Part shown: positions 1 to 7,782 of the stretch, piece by piece
How the letters are laid out: each line of letters begins with the position of its first letter
Numbering within the stretch: position 1 is the stretch's first letter
From: an uncultured Dialister sp.
GTDB lineage: Bacteria; Bacillota_C; Negativicutes; Veillonellales; Dialisteraceae
DNA length: 25,606 nucleotides
NCBI GenBank assembly: GCA_900557365.1
Contig: UPXR01000010.1
Location: 1 to 25,606, forward strand
Direction: 5' to 3'
The notes under the pieces: generated by a model
The model's database searches: none
Seen by the model: the letters and a program-made list of their open reading frames with translations, nothing else
What the model was told of the DNA's origin: nothing
Translations under genes and position numbers: made by a program

Positions 1-1
1 C

Positions 2-70
2 GCCGAAAGTACTTGGCTGGAAGCGGCCTGGGAGGATAGGAAGCTGCTGATTAAGAGAAAAGGCACCTGA
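2..70 (+). CDS. C-terminal end of an upstream gene (partial)
   Basis: Frame 2 is open from the window edge to a TGA at 68-70 and gives a 22-residue tail with plausible composition (Trp, Leu, Glu, then a Lys/Arg-rich end). Frames 1 and 3 stop at 37-39 and 48-50, so the true end could also be one of those. A terminator begins at 58; if frame 2 is right, it overlaps the last codons. The product cannot be recognised from this fragment. Confidence 0.35.
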   Translation, partial: AESTWLEAAWEDRKLLIKRKGT

Positions 71-93
71 AGAGATTTAGGTGCCTTTTCATT
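58..93 (+). terminator. Rho-independent terminator of the upstream gene
   Basis: An 11-bp stem (58-68 with 79-89, core AAGGCACCT/AGGTGCCTT) closes a 10-nt loop and runs into TTTT then CATTT. It ends transcription entering from the left. Confidence 0.8.
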
Positions 94-100
94 TATGGAT

Positions 101-133
101 AAAAACGCACCCGGAAATCCCGGGTGCGTTTTT
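101..133. terminator. Second, bidirectional terminator
   Basis: A perfect 14-bp stem (101-114 with 120-133, core ACGCACCCGG/CCGGGTGCGT) has a 5-nt loop, five A on the left and five T on the right, so it can work in both directions. It lies only 7 nt after the first terminator's T-run. The pair insulates the upstream gene from the region that follows. Confidence 0.8.
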
Positions 134-552
134 AATTGGCCAGGAAAAGAAATATTCTCTTATATATACAGAATTTGAATCAGGAATTTTATTACCTGAT
201 TTGTGACGCCCGGTGCAGCTAAATGCCTGGAAGAAAATCAGGCGCGGGGACAGGATAACCGCATATTTTCATAAAAGACAGCGCTCGCATGGATCTGCAA
301 AGCCTGATGATTCTTGTTTTCTCTGCTGCTGACAGGATATATTTCTGTGGTTTGCCCGGCTCCGCTGCAAAGGATGTTTTCGTGGAATATTGTTCTGCTG
401 TTTGTGGGCCGTTGGATGATAAGAATGCAGGTTACCGGGCTAAGAATCCGGACGGGGCTTCCGGAAATTTTTGGACGGCAGCAGAGCCGGAAAAGAGTCT
501 TTCTGACGGAAATTTTTTATTCAGAGATACGGAGAAAAGCGGATTTTCCAAT
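134..552. other. Non-coding stretch with competing short repeats
   Basis: I find no supportable protein gene here; the open frames have no ribosome site and merely run into the antisense of the LysR gene. It begins with a promoter-like pair (TTGGCC 136-141, TTATAT 160-165, 18-nt spacer). Just downstream, AATCAGG (178-184), CCTGATT (195-201), GCCTG (225-229) and a second AATCAGG (236-242) can pair in mutually exclusive ways. This may be a transcribed structured RNA. From about 260 to 552 I see nothing further. Confidence 0.4.
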
Positions 553-582
553 AAAAAAGAATCCTTCGATAGGGAAGGATTC
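553..582 (-). terminator. Terminator of the LysR-type regulator gene
   Basis: On the minus strand a 9-bp stem GAATCCTTC/GAAGGATTC (582-574 with 567-559) with a 6-nt loop is followed by six U (558-553). It lies about 20 nt past the regulator's stop codon. Confidence 0.85.
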
Positions 583-603
583 CTTGCGTCCGAAGCAGAG
601 TGC

Positions 604-1518
604 TTATCTTTCCGGAGGAAGACCGGCGTATTCTCTGGCAAAGTCGGAGAAATTGTCGATGATGTAGGCTTTCAGAAGTTCTGCCGGGGGAGAGAGCTGT
701 TCGCCCTTTTTCCAGGAGAGACTGATGTAGCGCTGGCAGGACGGAGAGGCAATGGGGACGAGCGCAACATGGTCGCCGCCTACGCCGTGCCAGGTGATGC
801 GGGGGGCAAAGGATACACCCAGGCCGGCACGGATGAATTCCCGTACGGTCATGGGGCTGTCGCTTTCCAGTACCACATGGGGAACGAATCCGGCCATGCG
901 GCAGTAGAAATCGGTAATGGTGCGCAGACTGGAGCCTGCTTCCAGGGAAATGAATCCGGCCTTTTCAAATTCGTCCAGGTTGACCGATGCCTTTTTCGCA
1001 TGCGGATCGGTGTCCGGCATGGCCAGCATGATGTCTTCCTTCAGGAGCGTTACGGAATGGTCGCTCTCAATGGGGTTGATGGAGGAGGACAGGAAAAGGT
1101 CCACATGGTTCTGCGAGGAGTGGCTCGCCTTGCTGTGCTGCTGCAGGATTTCAAAGCGGATATCCGGGTGTTCCTGACGGAAGCGGGTGAGGAAAGCCGG
1201 GATAATCATGGATGCAGCGAAAAGGGAAATGGTAACGGTCAGCTTTTGCGCTTCTTTCGTATCTGCCAGTTCCTTCTGTGCGTCATGAAGTTCCTGCATG
1301 ATGCGGTTTGTATGACGGAGAAGAATCTCACCATACCGGGTCAGGACAATATTTCGTCCGCTGCGGGAAAAGAGGGGAACACCGAGCTCTGTTTCCAGGA
1401 CCTTGATCGTATGGGACAGAGAAGGCTGGGAAATATGAAGCGCCTCCGCGGCACGGGTCAGATGCTGCAGTTCTGCGGTTTTTTGAAAGTAGCTAAGACC
1501 CAGAAGAGTGAGTTTCAT
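604..1518 (-). CDS. LysR-type transcriptional regulator
   Basis: This is a 304-residue protein with the LysR family layout. The N-terminal winged helix-turn-helix occupies roughly residues 5-65 (AAEALHISQPSLSHTIKVLE followed by LGVPLFSR), and a periplasmic-binding-protein-like effector domain fills residues 90-300. The length is normal for the family (about 300). The start is supported by a strong AAGGAGG upstream and by a consensus promoter whose spacer carries a dyad, so it probably autoregulates. It is monocistronic and ends at its own terminator. LysR proteins often control a divergent neighbour, here the transaldolase 378 bp away, but nothing in the effector domain reveals the ligand or target. 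The family is certain; the regulon is not. Confidence 0.93.
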   Translation of the reverse strand: MKLTLLGLSYFQKTAELQHLTRAAEALHISQPSLSHTIKVLETELGVPLFSRSGRNIVLTRYGEILLRHTNRIMQELHDAQKELADTKEAQKLTVTISLFAASMIIPAFLTRFRQEHPDIRFEILQQHSKASHSSQNHVDLFLSSSINPIESDHSVTLLKEDIMLAMPDTDPHAKKASVNLDEFEKAGFISLEAGSSLRTITDFYCRMAGFVPHVVLESDSPMTVREFIRAGLGVSFAPRITWHGVGGDHVALVPIASPSCQRYISLSWKKGEQLSPPAELLKAYIIDNFSDFAREYAGLPPER

Positions 1519-1583
1519 AGATACCTCCTTATCAATAGGAATAAAAGAGAAAAAGAAAATAAAAAAGTGTACTTTTCACACAA

Positions 1584-1612
1584 ATTATACAATATTGTCT
1601 ATCGGTTTTCAA
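1584..1612 (-). promoter_or_regulatory. Promoter of the LysR gene with internal dyad
   Basis: On the minus strand TTGAAA (1612-1607), a 17-nt spacer and TATAAT (1589-1584) form a near-consensus sigma-A promoter. The spacer and the edge of the -10 hold the palindrome ACAATATTGT (1589-1598), extended to TA-n-ACAATATTGT-n-TA. That is a good candidate for an autoregulatory LysR site. Confidence 0.8.
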
Positions 1613-1827
1613 TTATGAAGTCGGAGAAACGGATGAATCGGATAAATATAATAAATCGCGGAAAAGTATAAAGAAATTATAAATACAAGGGAAATATAAA
1701 GAAAGGGAGCAGTTTATTCGGATTCATGACAGGCCGGGGATTTTTTCAGCAATGTATGCTAGGGAAAATTGATTTTCCGGGAACCGCAGAATTCCGGCGG
1801 GCAGGAAGGGCAGGACGGCTGCGGGGG

Positions 1828-1859
1828 AAATTGACAATTTCTCCAATTGGTGCAAAAAT
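1828..1859 (+). promoter_or_regulatory. Promoter of the transaldolase gene, overlapping a dyad
   Basis: TTGACA (1831-1836) matches the -35 consensus fully and lies 17 nt before a weak -10 (AAAAAT, 1854-1859). The -35 is the centre of a perfect inverted repeat GAAATTG-A-CAATTTC (1828-1842), and CCAATTGG (1843-1850) adjoins it. Overlap of the dyad with the -35 suggests repression; the regulator is unknown. Confidence 0.55.
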
Positions 1860-1896
1860 GGTATACGCAATATCTTATTAACAAAGGAGAATCATT

Positions 1897-2544
1897 ATGG
1901 AATTTTTCATTGATACCGCCGATGTAGAAGCAATCCGCAAAGCCAATGACATGGGCTTTATTTCCGGAGTCACCACGAATCCGTCTCTGATTGCAAAGGA
2001 AGGCAAGGACTTCCATGCTACGATTAAGGAAATTGCTTCCATTGTGGACGGCCCGATTTCTGCAGAAGTTCTGGCAGACGATGCAGAAGGCATGGTAGCA
2101 GAAGGAAAGGTTTTGGCCGGACTGGATCCTCATGTAGTGGTTAAGATCCCCATGACGCCGGAAGGCATGAAGGCTGTCAAGCAGCTTCATGCAGCAGGTA
2201 TCCGCACCAATGTAACGCTCGTCTTCTCTGCCAACCAGGCTCTTCTGGCTGCCCGTGCCGGTGCCACCTATGTCAGTCCTTTTGTAGGCCGTATCGATGA
2301 TATCGGCTGGGACGGCGTGGATCTGATCCGCACCATTGCAGAAATCTTCGAACTTCACGGCATTGAAACCAAGATCATTGCCGCTTCTATCCGGAAACCG
2401 CAGCACATCACGGAATGCGCTCTTGCCGGAGCCGACATTGCCACCGTTCCCTTCCAGGTTTTGATGGATGCCTTCAAGCACCCGCTTACAGACAACGGGA
2501 TTGCCCGTTTCAAGGCAGACTGGGCTGCAGCAAAGATGAAATAA
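1897..2544 (+). CDS. fsa: Transaldolase, fructose-6-phosphate aldolase type
   Basis: This is a 215-residue short-form transaldolase (TalC/FSA subfamily), a single TIM barrel. In the pentose-phosphate pathway the family transfers dihydroxyacetone between sugar phosphates, or splits fructose 6-phosphate. Signature elements are [10 protein letters not shown] at the N terminus, GVTTNPSLI (24-32), and the Schiff-base lysine Lys83 in [17 protein letters not shown] and the late AGADIATVP also fit. The length matches the family (about 212-220). The start follows AAAGGAG with good spacing. It has its own promoter and a strong terminator, so it is a single-gene unit. Whether it works as transaldolase or as aldolase cannot be decided from sequence alone. 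Confidence 0.95.
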   Translation: MEFFIDTADVEAIRKANDMGFISGVTTNPSLIAKEGKDFHATIKEIASIVDGPISAEVLADDAEGMVAEGKVLAGLDPHVVVKIPMTPEGMKAVKQLHAAGIRTNVTLVFSANQALLAARAGATYVSPFVGRIDDIGWDGVDLIRTIAEIFELHGIETKIIAASIRKPQHITECALAGADIATVPFQVLMDAFKHPLTDNGIARFKADWAAAKMK

Positions 2545-2550
2545 ATGCGG

Positions 2551-2580
2551 AAAGGCAAGCCTTCGGGCTTGTCTTTTTTT
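2551..2580 (+). terminator. Terminator of the transaldolase gene
   Basis: GGCAAGCC and GGCTTGTC pair around a UUCG tetraloop (2562-2565), followed by TTTTTTT (2574-2580). It starts 7 nt after the stop codon. Confidence 0.9.
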
Positions 2581-2611
2581 ATGCAGTGAAATCGGAATGG
2601 GATTTTTCTGC

Positions 2612-2639
2612 TTGCCCGGATTCCCCGGTATTATATAAT
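2612..2639 (+). promoter_or_regulatory. Promoter of the gamma-glutamyltransferase operon
   Basis: TTGCCC (2612-2617), a 16-nt spacer and a perfect TATAAT (2634-2639). Transcription would begin near 2646, leaving a leader of about 235 nt before the first gene. Confidence 0.65.
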
Positions 2640-2645
2640 GAATAA

Positions 2646-2882
2646 AACAGAAGAAATGTCCAAAGGCGGACCGGCGGTGCAGACCGAAGGAAATTCTGCC
2701 CGGTCGTCTCTTCGTTTTCACCGGATTCATCCGGCCGGATGATTTGAAGTCATGGACTTTTCAGATATCCATAGAGAAAACAGATAGGAAAGGCGCTGTT
2801 TTCCTGTCTTTCTGACGGGGATTTCTCAGACGGTTCGGAGGAAGGAAAGCAGGACGTATTGGTATTTCAAAGGGGGATTTCT
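2646..2882 (+). promoter_or_regulatory. Long 5' leader with palindrome and alternative hairpins
   Basis: No gene is supportable here. The leader holds a perfect 14-bp palindrome CATCCGG/CCGGATG (2728-2741). Further on, AGATAGGAAA (2782-2791) can pair with TTTTCCTGTCT (around 2800-2809), while AAAACAG just upstream (2777-2783) can instead pair with CTGTTTT (2796-2802). These two pairings exclude each other. No known riboswitch class was recognised. Confidence 0.4.
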
Positions 2883-4487
2883 ATGAATCTGCAGGGACAT
2901 TATCGATATCCGTCAAGAAGAAGCGTTGTTTTCGGTTCCCGCGGCATGGTGTGCACGGCATCGCAGCTGGCTGCTCAGGCCGGGCTTTCCATGCTGAAAA
3001 AGGGCGGGAACGCGGTGGATGCCGCACTGGCCTGTGCGATTTGTCTGACCGTGGTGGAGCCTGTATCGAACGGTCTGGGAAGTGATGCCTTTGCCATCGT
3101 GTGGATGAAGGATCGGCTGTACGGGCTGAATTCCTCCGGCTGGTCTCCGGCAGGACTGACTGCGGAAGAAGTGCGGCGCCGGGGGTATAAGAACATGCCC
3201 ATGCGGGGCTGGCTTCCCGTGACCGTACCGGGAGCACCGGCGGCATGGCGGACGCTGTCCCGGCAGTTCGGCAGACTGCCTTTCCGGGATTTGTTTGAAC
3301 CGGCCATTGATTATGCGAGAAACGGATATCCGGTTTCTCCTTTTGTGGCAGGGGAATGGGCCAAGGAAGAGGCGGAGCTCCGGGCTTATGAAAAGGAGGA
3401 TGCCTTCTCCGGATGGTTTGAAACTTTCCTGCCCCGGGGCAGAGCGCCGAAGGCGGGGGAAATGGTGTACCTGCCGGATCATGCCCGTTCTCTGGAGGAA
3501 ATCGCCGAAACAGAAGCAGCAGCCTTTTATGAAGGACGGCTGGCGGAGGAAATGGAACGCTTTGCACGGGCTACGGGCGGATTCCTTCGGAAGGAAGATC
3601 TGGCGCAGTGGCACAATCTGTGGGCGGACCCGATTTCCGTCCGTTACCGGGGCTATGATGTGTACGAGCTTCCTCCGAACGGACACGGTCTGGTGCCGCT
3701 CATGGCGCTTCAGATCCTGAAGCAGTTCTCCTTTGCGGAGAGAGATTCTCTGGAAACTCTGCACCGTCAGTTCGAGGCGATGAAGCTGGCCTATGCGGAC
3801 GGCATGACCTATATCACGGATCCGGAATACATGAAAGCGGAAGTTTCCGCCCTGCTGTCCGAGAAATATGCCCGGAAGAGAGCGGGAGAAATCGGAGAAA
3901 CAGCGAAAGAGCCGCAGGCCGGAGATCCCTATGCGGGCGGTACGGTGTATCTCTGTGCTGCTGACGGGGAAGGAAATATGATTTCCTACATTCAGAGCAA
4001 TTACAACCATTTCGGGAGCGGCATTGTCATCCCGGGAACGGGAATTGCCCTGCAGGACCGGGGGGCCAATTTCAGCCTGGACCCGCATCATGTAAACTGC
4101 CTGGCTCCGAGGAAACGGACATATCATACCATCATCCCGGGCTTCCTCATGAAGGACGGACAGCCGGTAGGACCCTTCGGCGTCATGGGCGGCTTCATGC
4201 AGCCCCAGGGCCATGTACAGGTTATGATGAATATGATTGATTTTGACATGAATCCCCAGGAAGCGCTGGACGCACCGCGCTGGCAGTGGGTGGGAGGAAA
4301 GAAGTTCATGGTGGAGAATACCATGGACCCCTCGCTCGTGGAAGGCCTGCGGGAAAAAGGACATGAAATCGAGGTATCGGATGATCTGCAGGGATTCGGC
4401 CGGGGCGAAATCATCCGGAGAAATGAGGAAGGAGTACTCATGGGTGCCACCGAGCCCCGGGCAGACGGAACGGCGGCAGCCTGGTAG
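2883..4487 (+). CDS. ggt: Gamma-glutamyltransferase family protein (YwrD-like)
   Basis: This is a 534-residue Ntn-hydrolase of the gamma-glutamyltranspeptidase family, whose members cleave gamma-glutamyl compounds such as glutathione after self-cleavage into two subunits. The nucleophile should be Thr354 in AGGTVYLCAADGEGN, which aligns with the TTHYSVVD segment of classical enzymes. KKGGNAVDAALA near the N terminus, VPGAPAAW, and MGGFMQPQGHVQV in the small subunit are family signatures. No signal peptide is visible, so it is probably cytoplasmic, like Bacillus YwrD and unlike exported Ggt. I chose ATG 2883 over an upstream in-frame TTG (2859) because AGGGGG sits 7 nt before it. It is followed after 9 nt by a co-transcribed uroporphyrinogen-decarboxylase-like gene. 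The physiological substrate is unknown. Confidence 0.9.
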   Translation: MNLQGHYRYPSRRSVVFGSRGMVCTASQLAAQAGLSMLKKGGNAVDAALACAICLTVVEPVSNGLGSDAFAIVWMKDRLYGLNSSGWSPAGLTAEEVRRRGYKNMPMRGWLPVTVPGAPAAWRTLSRQFGRLPFRDLFEPAIDYARNGYPVSPFVAGEWAKEEAELRAYEKEDAFSGWFETFLPRGRAPKAGEMVYLPDHARSLEEIAETEAAAFYEGRLAEEMERFARATGGFLRKEDLAQWHNLWADPISVRYRGYDVYELPPNGHGLVPLMALQILKQFSFAERDSLETLHRQFEAMKLAYADGMTYITDPEYMKAEVSALLSEKYARKRAGEIGETAKEPQAGDPYAGGTVYLCAADGEGNMISYIQSNYNHFGSGIVIPGTGIALQDRGANFSLDPHHVNCLAPRKRTYHTIIPGFLMKDGQPVGPFGVMGGFMQPQGHVQVMMNMIDFDMNPQEALDAPRWQWVGGKKFMVENTMDPSLVEGLREKGHEIEVSDDLQGFGRGEIIRRNEEGVLMGATEPRADGTAAAW

Positions 4488-4496
4488 GAGCGGCAT

Positions 4497-5447
4497 ATGA
4501 AAAAGAAAACAGTCCGGAAAATGAAGAGGAGGGAGCGCATTGCGGCGGCGGTCCGGGGAGAAATGACCGACCGGGTGCCGTATGCTCTGTGGCTCCGGCC
4601 GGCTTCCTCCGTTCTGGATCCGGAGGAAAGTGCGGAGCGGGCCTGGTCCTTTTATGAAGCCTGCGGGACGGATATCGTGAAGACAATGAACGGCAGGCTG
4701 TATTCCGCAGAGGATTTCTTAAACGGAACGGGAGGTCCGGACCGGCCGGTATCGGTCAATGCGGGGGCCCTGGCACGGGAGCAGGAAGGACTGAAGCTTC
4801 TCCTGGAAAAGACAAAGGGAGAAGTGCCGGCGGTCTTCACGGTCTTTTCTCCGCTGGCTACGGCAGAGGTGCTTTGCCCCGGCATACCGGAGCGGATCAG
4901 AAACGGAGAAAAGGAAAAGATCCGGCAGGTTCTGACCGCCGTGACAGAGACAACCTGTGAGCTGGTGCGGCGGGTGATTGAGCTGGGCGCTGACGGCATT
5001 TTCCTGGAGGTGCCGGCCGCATCGTATGATTCCTTCGGAGAGGAACTGTACCGGGAGTACGGAATGCCTTACGATCTGGCTGTCCTGTCCGCATCCGGCG
5101 GGTGGTGCAATATTCTCCATGCTTCCGGGACAAATATCCTGTTTCCCCTTCTGCGGAAATATCCGGTGCAGATTTTCAGCTGGAATGCAGGAAAGTCCCT
5201 GCCGGAAATCGGAGAGGCGAAAGCGCTTACCGGACGGTGCATCATGACCGGTCTGGACGGAAGCGCGGCCGCTTTCGGGAAACGGAACGAAATCGAGCGG
5301 GACATTTACAATACGCTGCGGCAAACCGGAGGAAGGGGCATCATCCTTTCTCCCGGCTGTGCGCTTCCGGAGACACCGGCGGAGGAGGATATTTCCTTCC
5401 TGAGAAGAAGCATGAAGGAAATTGAAAGGAAAATGGCAGGGCGGTAA
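4497..5447 (+). CDS. Uroporphyrinogen decarboxylase / corrinoid methyltransferase family protein
   Basis: This is a 316-residue protein of the URO-D superfamily, which includes HemE and the zinc methyltransferases MtaA/MtbA. Family marks are the N-terminal RRERIAAAVRGEMTDRVPYALW, ELGADGIFLE (163-171), NILHASGTN (205-213) and a C-terminal GGRGIILSPGCALPETP (278-293). In MtaA-type enzymes zinc is held by His-x-Cys and a distant Cys. Here His208 and Cys288 remain, but the middle position is Ser210. No corrinoid protein or other heme gene is adjacent, so neither HemE nor a methyltransferase role is assured. Its ribosome site TAGGAG overlaps the stop codon of the preceding transferase gene, implying translational coupling. 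Confidence 0.8.
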   Translation: MKKKTVRKMKRRERIAAAVRGEMTDRVPYALWLRPASSVLDPEESAERAWSFYEACGTDIVKTMNGRLYSAEDFLNGTGGPDRPVSVNAGALAREQEGLKLLLEKTKGEVPAVFTVFSPLATAEVLCPGIPERIRNGEKEKIRQVLTAVTETTCELVRRVIELGADGIFLEVPAASYDSFGEELYREYGMPYDLAVLSASGGWCNILHASGTNILFPLLRKYPVQIFSWNAGKSLPEIGEAKALTGRCIMTGLDGSAAAFGKRNEIERDIYNTLRQTGGRGIILSPGCALPETPAEEDISFLRRSMKEIERKMAGR

Positions 5448-5470
5448 TCCCCGTTCTGCGGCGGTGCAGG

Positions 5471-5498
5471 AAAAAATAATAGACGCCGTCTTATTTTT
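5471..5498 (+). terminator. Possible weak terminator of the transferase/URO-D operon
   Basis: An A-rich/T-rich stem with AGAC/GTCT at its centre (5481-5484 with 5488-5491) and AATA/TATT flanks ends in TTTTT. It is weak in GC and overlaps the greA promoter, so both readings are possible. Confidence 0.35.
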
Positions 5499-5508
5499 GT
5501 AATATACT
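5480..5508 (+). promoter_or_regulatory. Promoter of greA
   Basis: TAGACG (5480-5485), a 17-nt spacer and TATACT (5503-5508). The start would be near 5515, giving a leader of about 63 nt. Confidence 0.6.
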
Positions 5509-5523
5509 AAATTATATATCCCC

Positions 5524-5551
5524 TTTAAGGGCTTTTTATCATGCCCTTAAA
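5524..5551 (+). promoter_or_regulatory. Hairpin in the greA leader
   Basis: TTTAAGGGC (5524-5532) and GCCCTTAAA (5543-5551) form a perfect 9-bp stem around a U-rich loop. No T-run follows, so it is not an ordinary terminator. It lies 26 nt before the start codon and could affect mRNA stability or early elongation. Confidence 0.5.
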
Positions 5552-5577
5552 CTAGTAAAGAAAAGAGGCAAATTGTT

Positions 5578-6051
5578 ATGGCAGAAATGCAGCGCACCCT
5601 GGTTACCAAAGAAGGTCTTGAAAGGATGCAGAAAGAACTGGACGAACTTCGCTCCACAAAGCGTGCGGAAGTTGCCCAGCGTTTGAAGGAAGCCATCGCA
5701 ATGGGCGACCTTTCGGAAAACTCCGAATACGATGAAGCCAAGAATGCCCAGGCATTCCTGGAAGGCCGCATTCTGGAACTGGAACAGCAGATCCGGACGG
5801 CCCAGGTTATTGAAAAGGGCAAAAAGAACCGCGTGGATGTAGGCTCTACGGTCCTCATCGAAGATATGGAAGACCATCTGCAGGAAAAGGTCACCATCGT
5901 AGGCTCCACGGAATCCAATCCTTTTGAAGGACTGATTTCCAACGAATCCCCCGTAGGCAGAGCACTGGTTGGGGCGAAAGAGGGAGATGTGGTCGAAGCA
6001 GAGGCTCCCACAAGCGTATTGAAATATAAGGTTATCAAGATCGAAGGATAA
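5578..6051 (+). CDS. greA: Transcription elongation factor GreA
   Basis: This is a 157-residue GreA, the factor that enters the RNA polymerase secondary channel and stimulates cleavage of backtracked transcripts. The N-terminal coiled coil (about residues 8-76) begins TKEGLERMQKELDELRS and carries the tip motif GDLSENSEYDEAK (43-55) with its acidic residues intact. The C-terminal FKBP-like domain includes IVGSTESNP, ISNESPVGRALVGAKEGD and the final YKVIKIE. Length is typical (about 158). An AAGAGG precedes the ATG. lysS follows about 67 nt later with no terminator between, so the two are likely co-transcribed, an arrangement also seen in other Bacillota. Confidence 0.98.
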   Translation: MAEMQRTLVTKEGLERMQKELDELRSTKRAEVAQRLKEAIAMGDLSENSEYDEAKNAQAFLEGRILELEQQIRTAQVIEKGKKNRVDVGSTVLIEDMEDHLQEKVTIVGSTESNPFEGLISNESPVGRALVGAKEGDVVEAEAPTSVLKYKVIKIEG

Positions 6052-6118
6052 GCTGCAGAGCGGCCGTATCGGACAAAGCCGCAGTGACAGATCTGAGTTT
6101 TTTGGAGAAATGAATTTT

Positions 6119-7624
6119 ATGGCAGAAGAGAAGAAAACAAAGAAAGTACAGACATCGGAACCGAAGCTGAATGATCAGATGCTGATCCGCCGGGAAAAAC
6201 TGGATAAAATCCGCGCACTGGGCTTCGAACCCTACGGCCAGCGTTTTGACTGGGATCATCATGCGGCAGATATCCGGAAACAGGCAGAAAAACTGGAAAA
6301 GAGCGAAGCAGCCGTTAAGATTGCAGGACGTCTCATGATCCGCCGCGGCCAAGGCAAAACCGCTTTCTGCGTGCTCCGCGATGAGACCGGCGACATCCAG
6401 CTCTATTTCAGAAGAGATGAGCTCCCCGAAAATGAATGGGCGCTTTTCAAGCTGGTGGATATCGGCGATATCCTGGGCATTGAAGGCACCGTATTCACCA
6501 CACATACAGGAGAACTGACCGTCCGCGTGGCTCACTTTACCATGCTGTCCAAGTCCCTCCGTCCGCTTCCTGAAAAATGGCACGGTCTGACCGATAAGGA
6601 ACAGCGCTATCGCCAGAGATATCTGGACCTGATCGTCAATCCGGATGTACGGGAAACCTTCCGGAAGCGCGCAGCCATGATGGCAGCAATCCGCAAGTGG
6701 TATACAGACAACGGATTCCTGGAAGTAGAAACCCCGGTTCTGCAGCCTCTGTACGGCGGAGCCAATGCAAAACCCTTTACCACCCATTTCAATGCACTGG
6801 ACATGACCATGTACCTGCGCATCGCTCCGGAACTTTATCTGAAGCGCCTTCTCGTCGGCGGCTATGAACGGATTTTCGAAATCACCCGCAACTTCCGCAA
6901 CGAAGGCATGGATACCCGTCACAATCCGGAATTCACCGCCATCGAAACCTACCAGGCTTACGGGGATATCGAAGACGTCATCAATCAGACGGAACAGGTC
7001 GTGGCAGCCTGCGCTATGGCTTCCTACGGCTCCACCAAGTTCACTTATGAGGATACGGAAATCGACGTAACACCGCCGTGGCCGAGACTGACCATGGCAG
7101 AAGCCGTGAAGAAATATGCCGGCGTAGACTTCAATGCCTGCGAAACCGTGGAAGAAGCGAGAGCTCTGGCAGACAAGATCCATGTGGAATACGGAGAATT
7201 TGACGGCTTCGGCAAGATCCTGGCAGCCTGCTTCGATGCATATGTGGAAGAACATCTGATTCAGCCGGTTCACATCACCAGCCATCCGATCGAAGTCTCC
7301 CCGCTGTCCAAGCTGGACCCGAAGGATCCCCGCTACACCATTCGTTTCGAATCCTATATTTACGGACGGGAGCTGGCAAACGGCTTCTCGGAATTGAATG
7401 ACCCCATCGATCAGCGTCACCGCTTCGAAATGCAGGTGGAAGAAAGAAAGCACGGCGATGATGAAGCGCATCCGATCGATGAAGATTTCCTGACAGCTCT
7501 GGAATACGGCATGCCTCCTACAGGCGGCCTGGGAATCGGCCTGGACCGTTTGTTCATGCTGATGACAGACTCCGCCAGCATTCGCGATGTTCTTCTTTTC
7601 CCGGCTATGAAGCCTCAGGAATAA
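6119..7624 (+). CDS. lysS: Lysyl-tRNA synthetase, class II
   Basis: This is a 501-residue class II LysRS that charges tRNA-Lys in the cytoplasm. The N-terminal OB-fold anticodon-binding domain (about 60-165) includes AGRLMIRRGQGKTAFCVLRDETGDIQLY. The catalytic domain has motif 1 around FLEVETPVLQP, motif 2 FRNEGMDTRHNPEFT, and motif 3 GLGIGLDRLFMLMTD, all intact. The length is normal (about 490-505). Two in-frame ATGs compete: 6110 lies only 2 nt from the GGAG, while 6119 lies 11 nt away. I prefer 6119 because the protein then starts MAEEKK, but this is not certain. It ends at a strong terminator. Confidence 0.97.
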   Translation: MAEEKKTKKVQTSEPKLNDQMLIRREKLDKIRALGFEPYGQRFDWDHHAADIRKQAEKLEKSEAAVKIAGRLMIRRGQGKTAFCVLRDETGDIQLYFRRDELPENEWALFKLVDIGDILGIEGTVFTTHTGELTVRVAHFTMLSKSLRPLPEKWHGLTDKEQRYRQRYLDLIVNPDVRETFRKRAAMMAAIRKWYTDNGFLEVETPVLQPLYGGANAKPFTTHFNALDMTMYLRIAPELYLKRLLVGGYERIFEITRNFRNEGMDTRHNPEFTAIETYQAYGDIEDVINQTEQVVAACAMASYGSTKFTYEDTEIDVTPPWPRLTMAEAVKKYAGVDFNACETVEEARALADKIHVEYGEFDGFGKILAACFDAYVEEHLIQPVHITSHPIEVSPLSKLDPKDPRYTIRFESYIYGRELANGFSELNDPIDQRHRFEMQVEERKHGDDEAHPIDEDFLTALEYGMPPTGGLGIGLDRLFMLMTDSASIRDVLLFPAMKPQE

Positions 7625-7648
7625 GAGAACGTTTCTGAAAAGATAAAG

Positions 7649-7675
7649 AAAATCCGCCTTCGGGCGGATTTTTTT
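7649..7675 (+). terminator. Terminator of the greA-lysS unit
   Basis: AATCCGCC/GGCGGATT with a UUCG tetraloop (7659-7662) and a following run of seven T. It lies 27 nt after the lysS stop. Confidence 0.92.
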
Positions 7676-7709
7676 GATGCTGTTTCCGGGACTTCCGAAA
7701 GACCGTTTC

Positions 7710-7738
7710 TTGCGCCGATTCATCTTTTATGATAAAGT
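7710..7738 (+). promoter_or_regulatory. Candidate promoter of the EamA gene
   Basis: TTGCGC (7710-7715), a 17-nt spacer and TAAAGT (7733-7738). Both boxes are imperfect. It would place the start near 7745 and include the hairpin at 7783 in the leader. Confidence 0.45.
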
Positions 7739-7782
7739 GAAAGCATAAAATACGATGTGGATTTTTTCAGATTTCTGTTTTC

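Noticed and set aside
225..262. Resemblance of CAGG-rich sequence to a cobalamin or TPP riboswitch end
   Set aside because: The order of conserved boxes is wrong, and the core elements of both classes are missing.
289..1671. Long plus-strand open frame antisense to the LysR gene
   Set aside because: It mirrors a clear LysR protein on the other strand, lacks a ribosome site and has no recognisable domain. GC-rich codon use leaves antisense frames open.
2638..2742. 34-codon frame in the leader of the transferase operon
   Set aside because: Its ATG overlaps the -10 box, so it lies before the expected transcript start, and it has no ribosome site.
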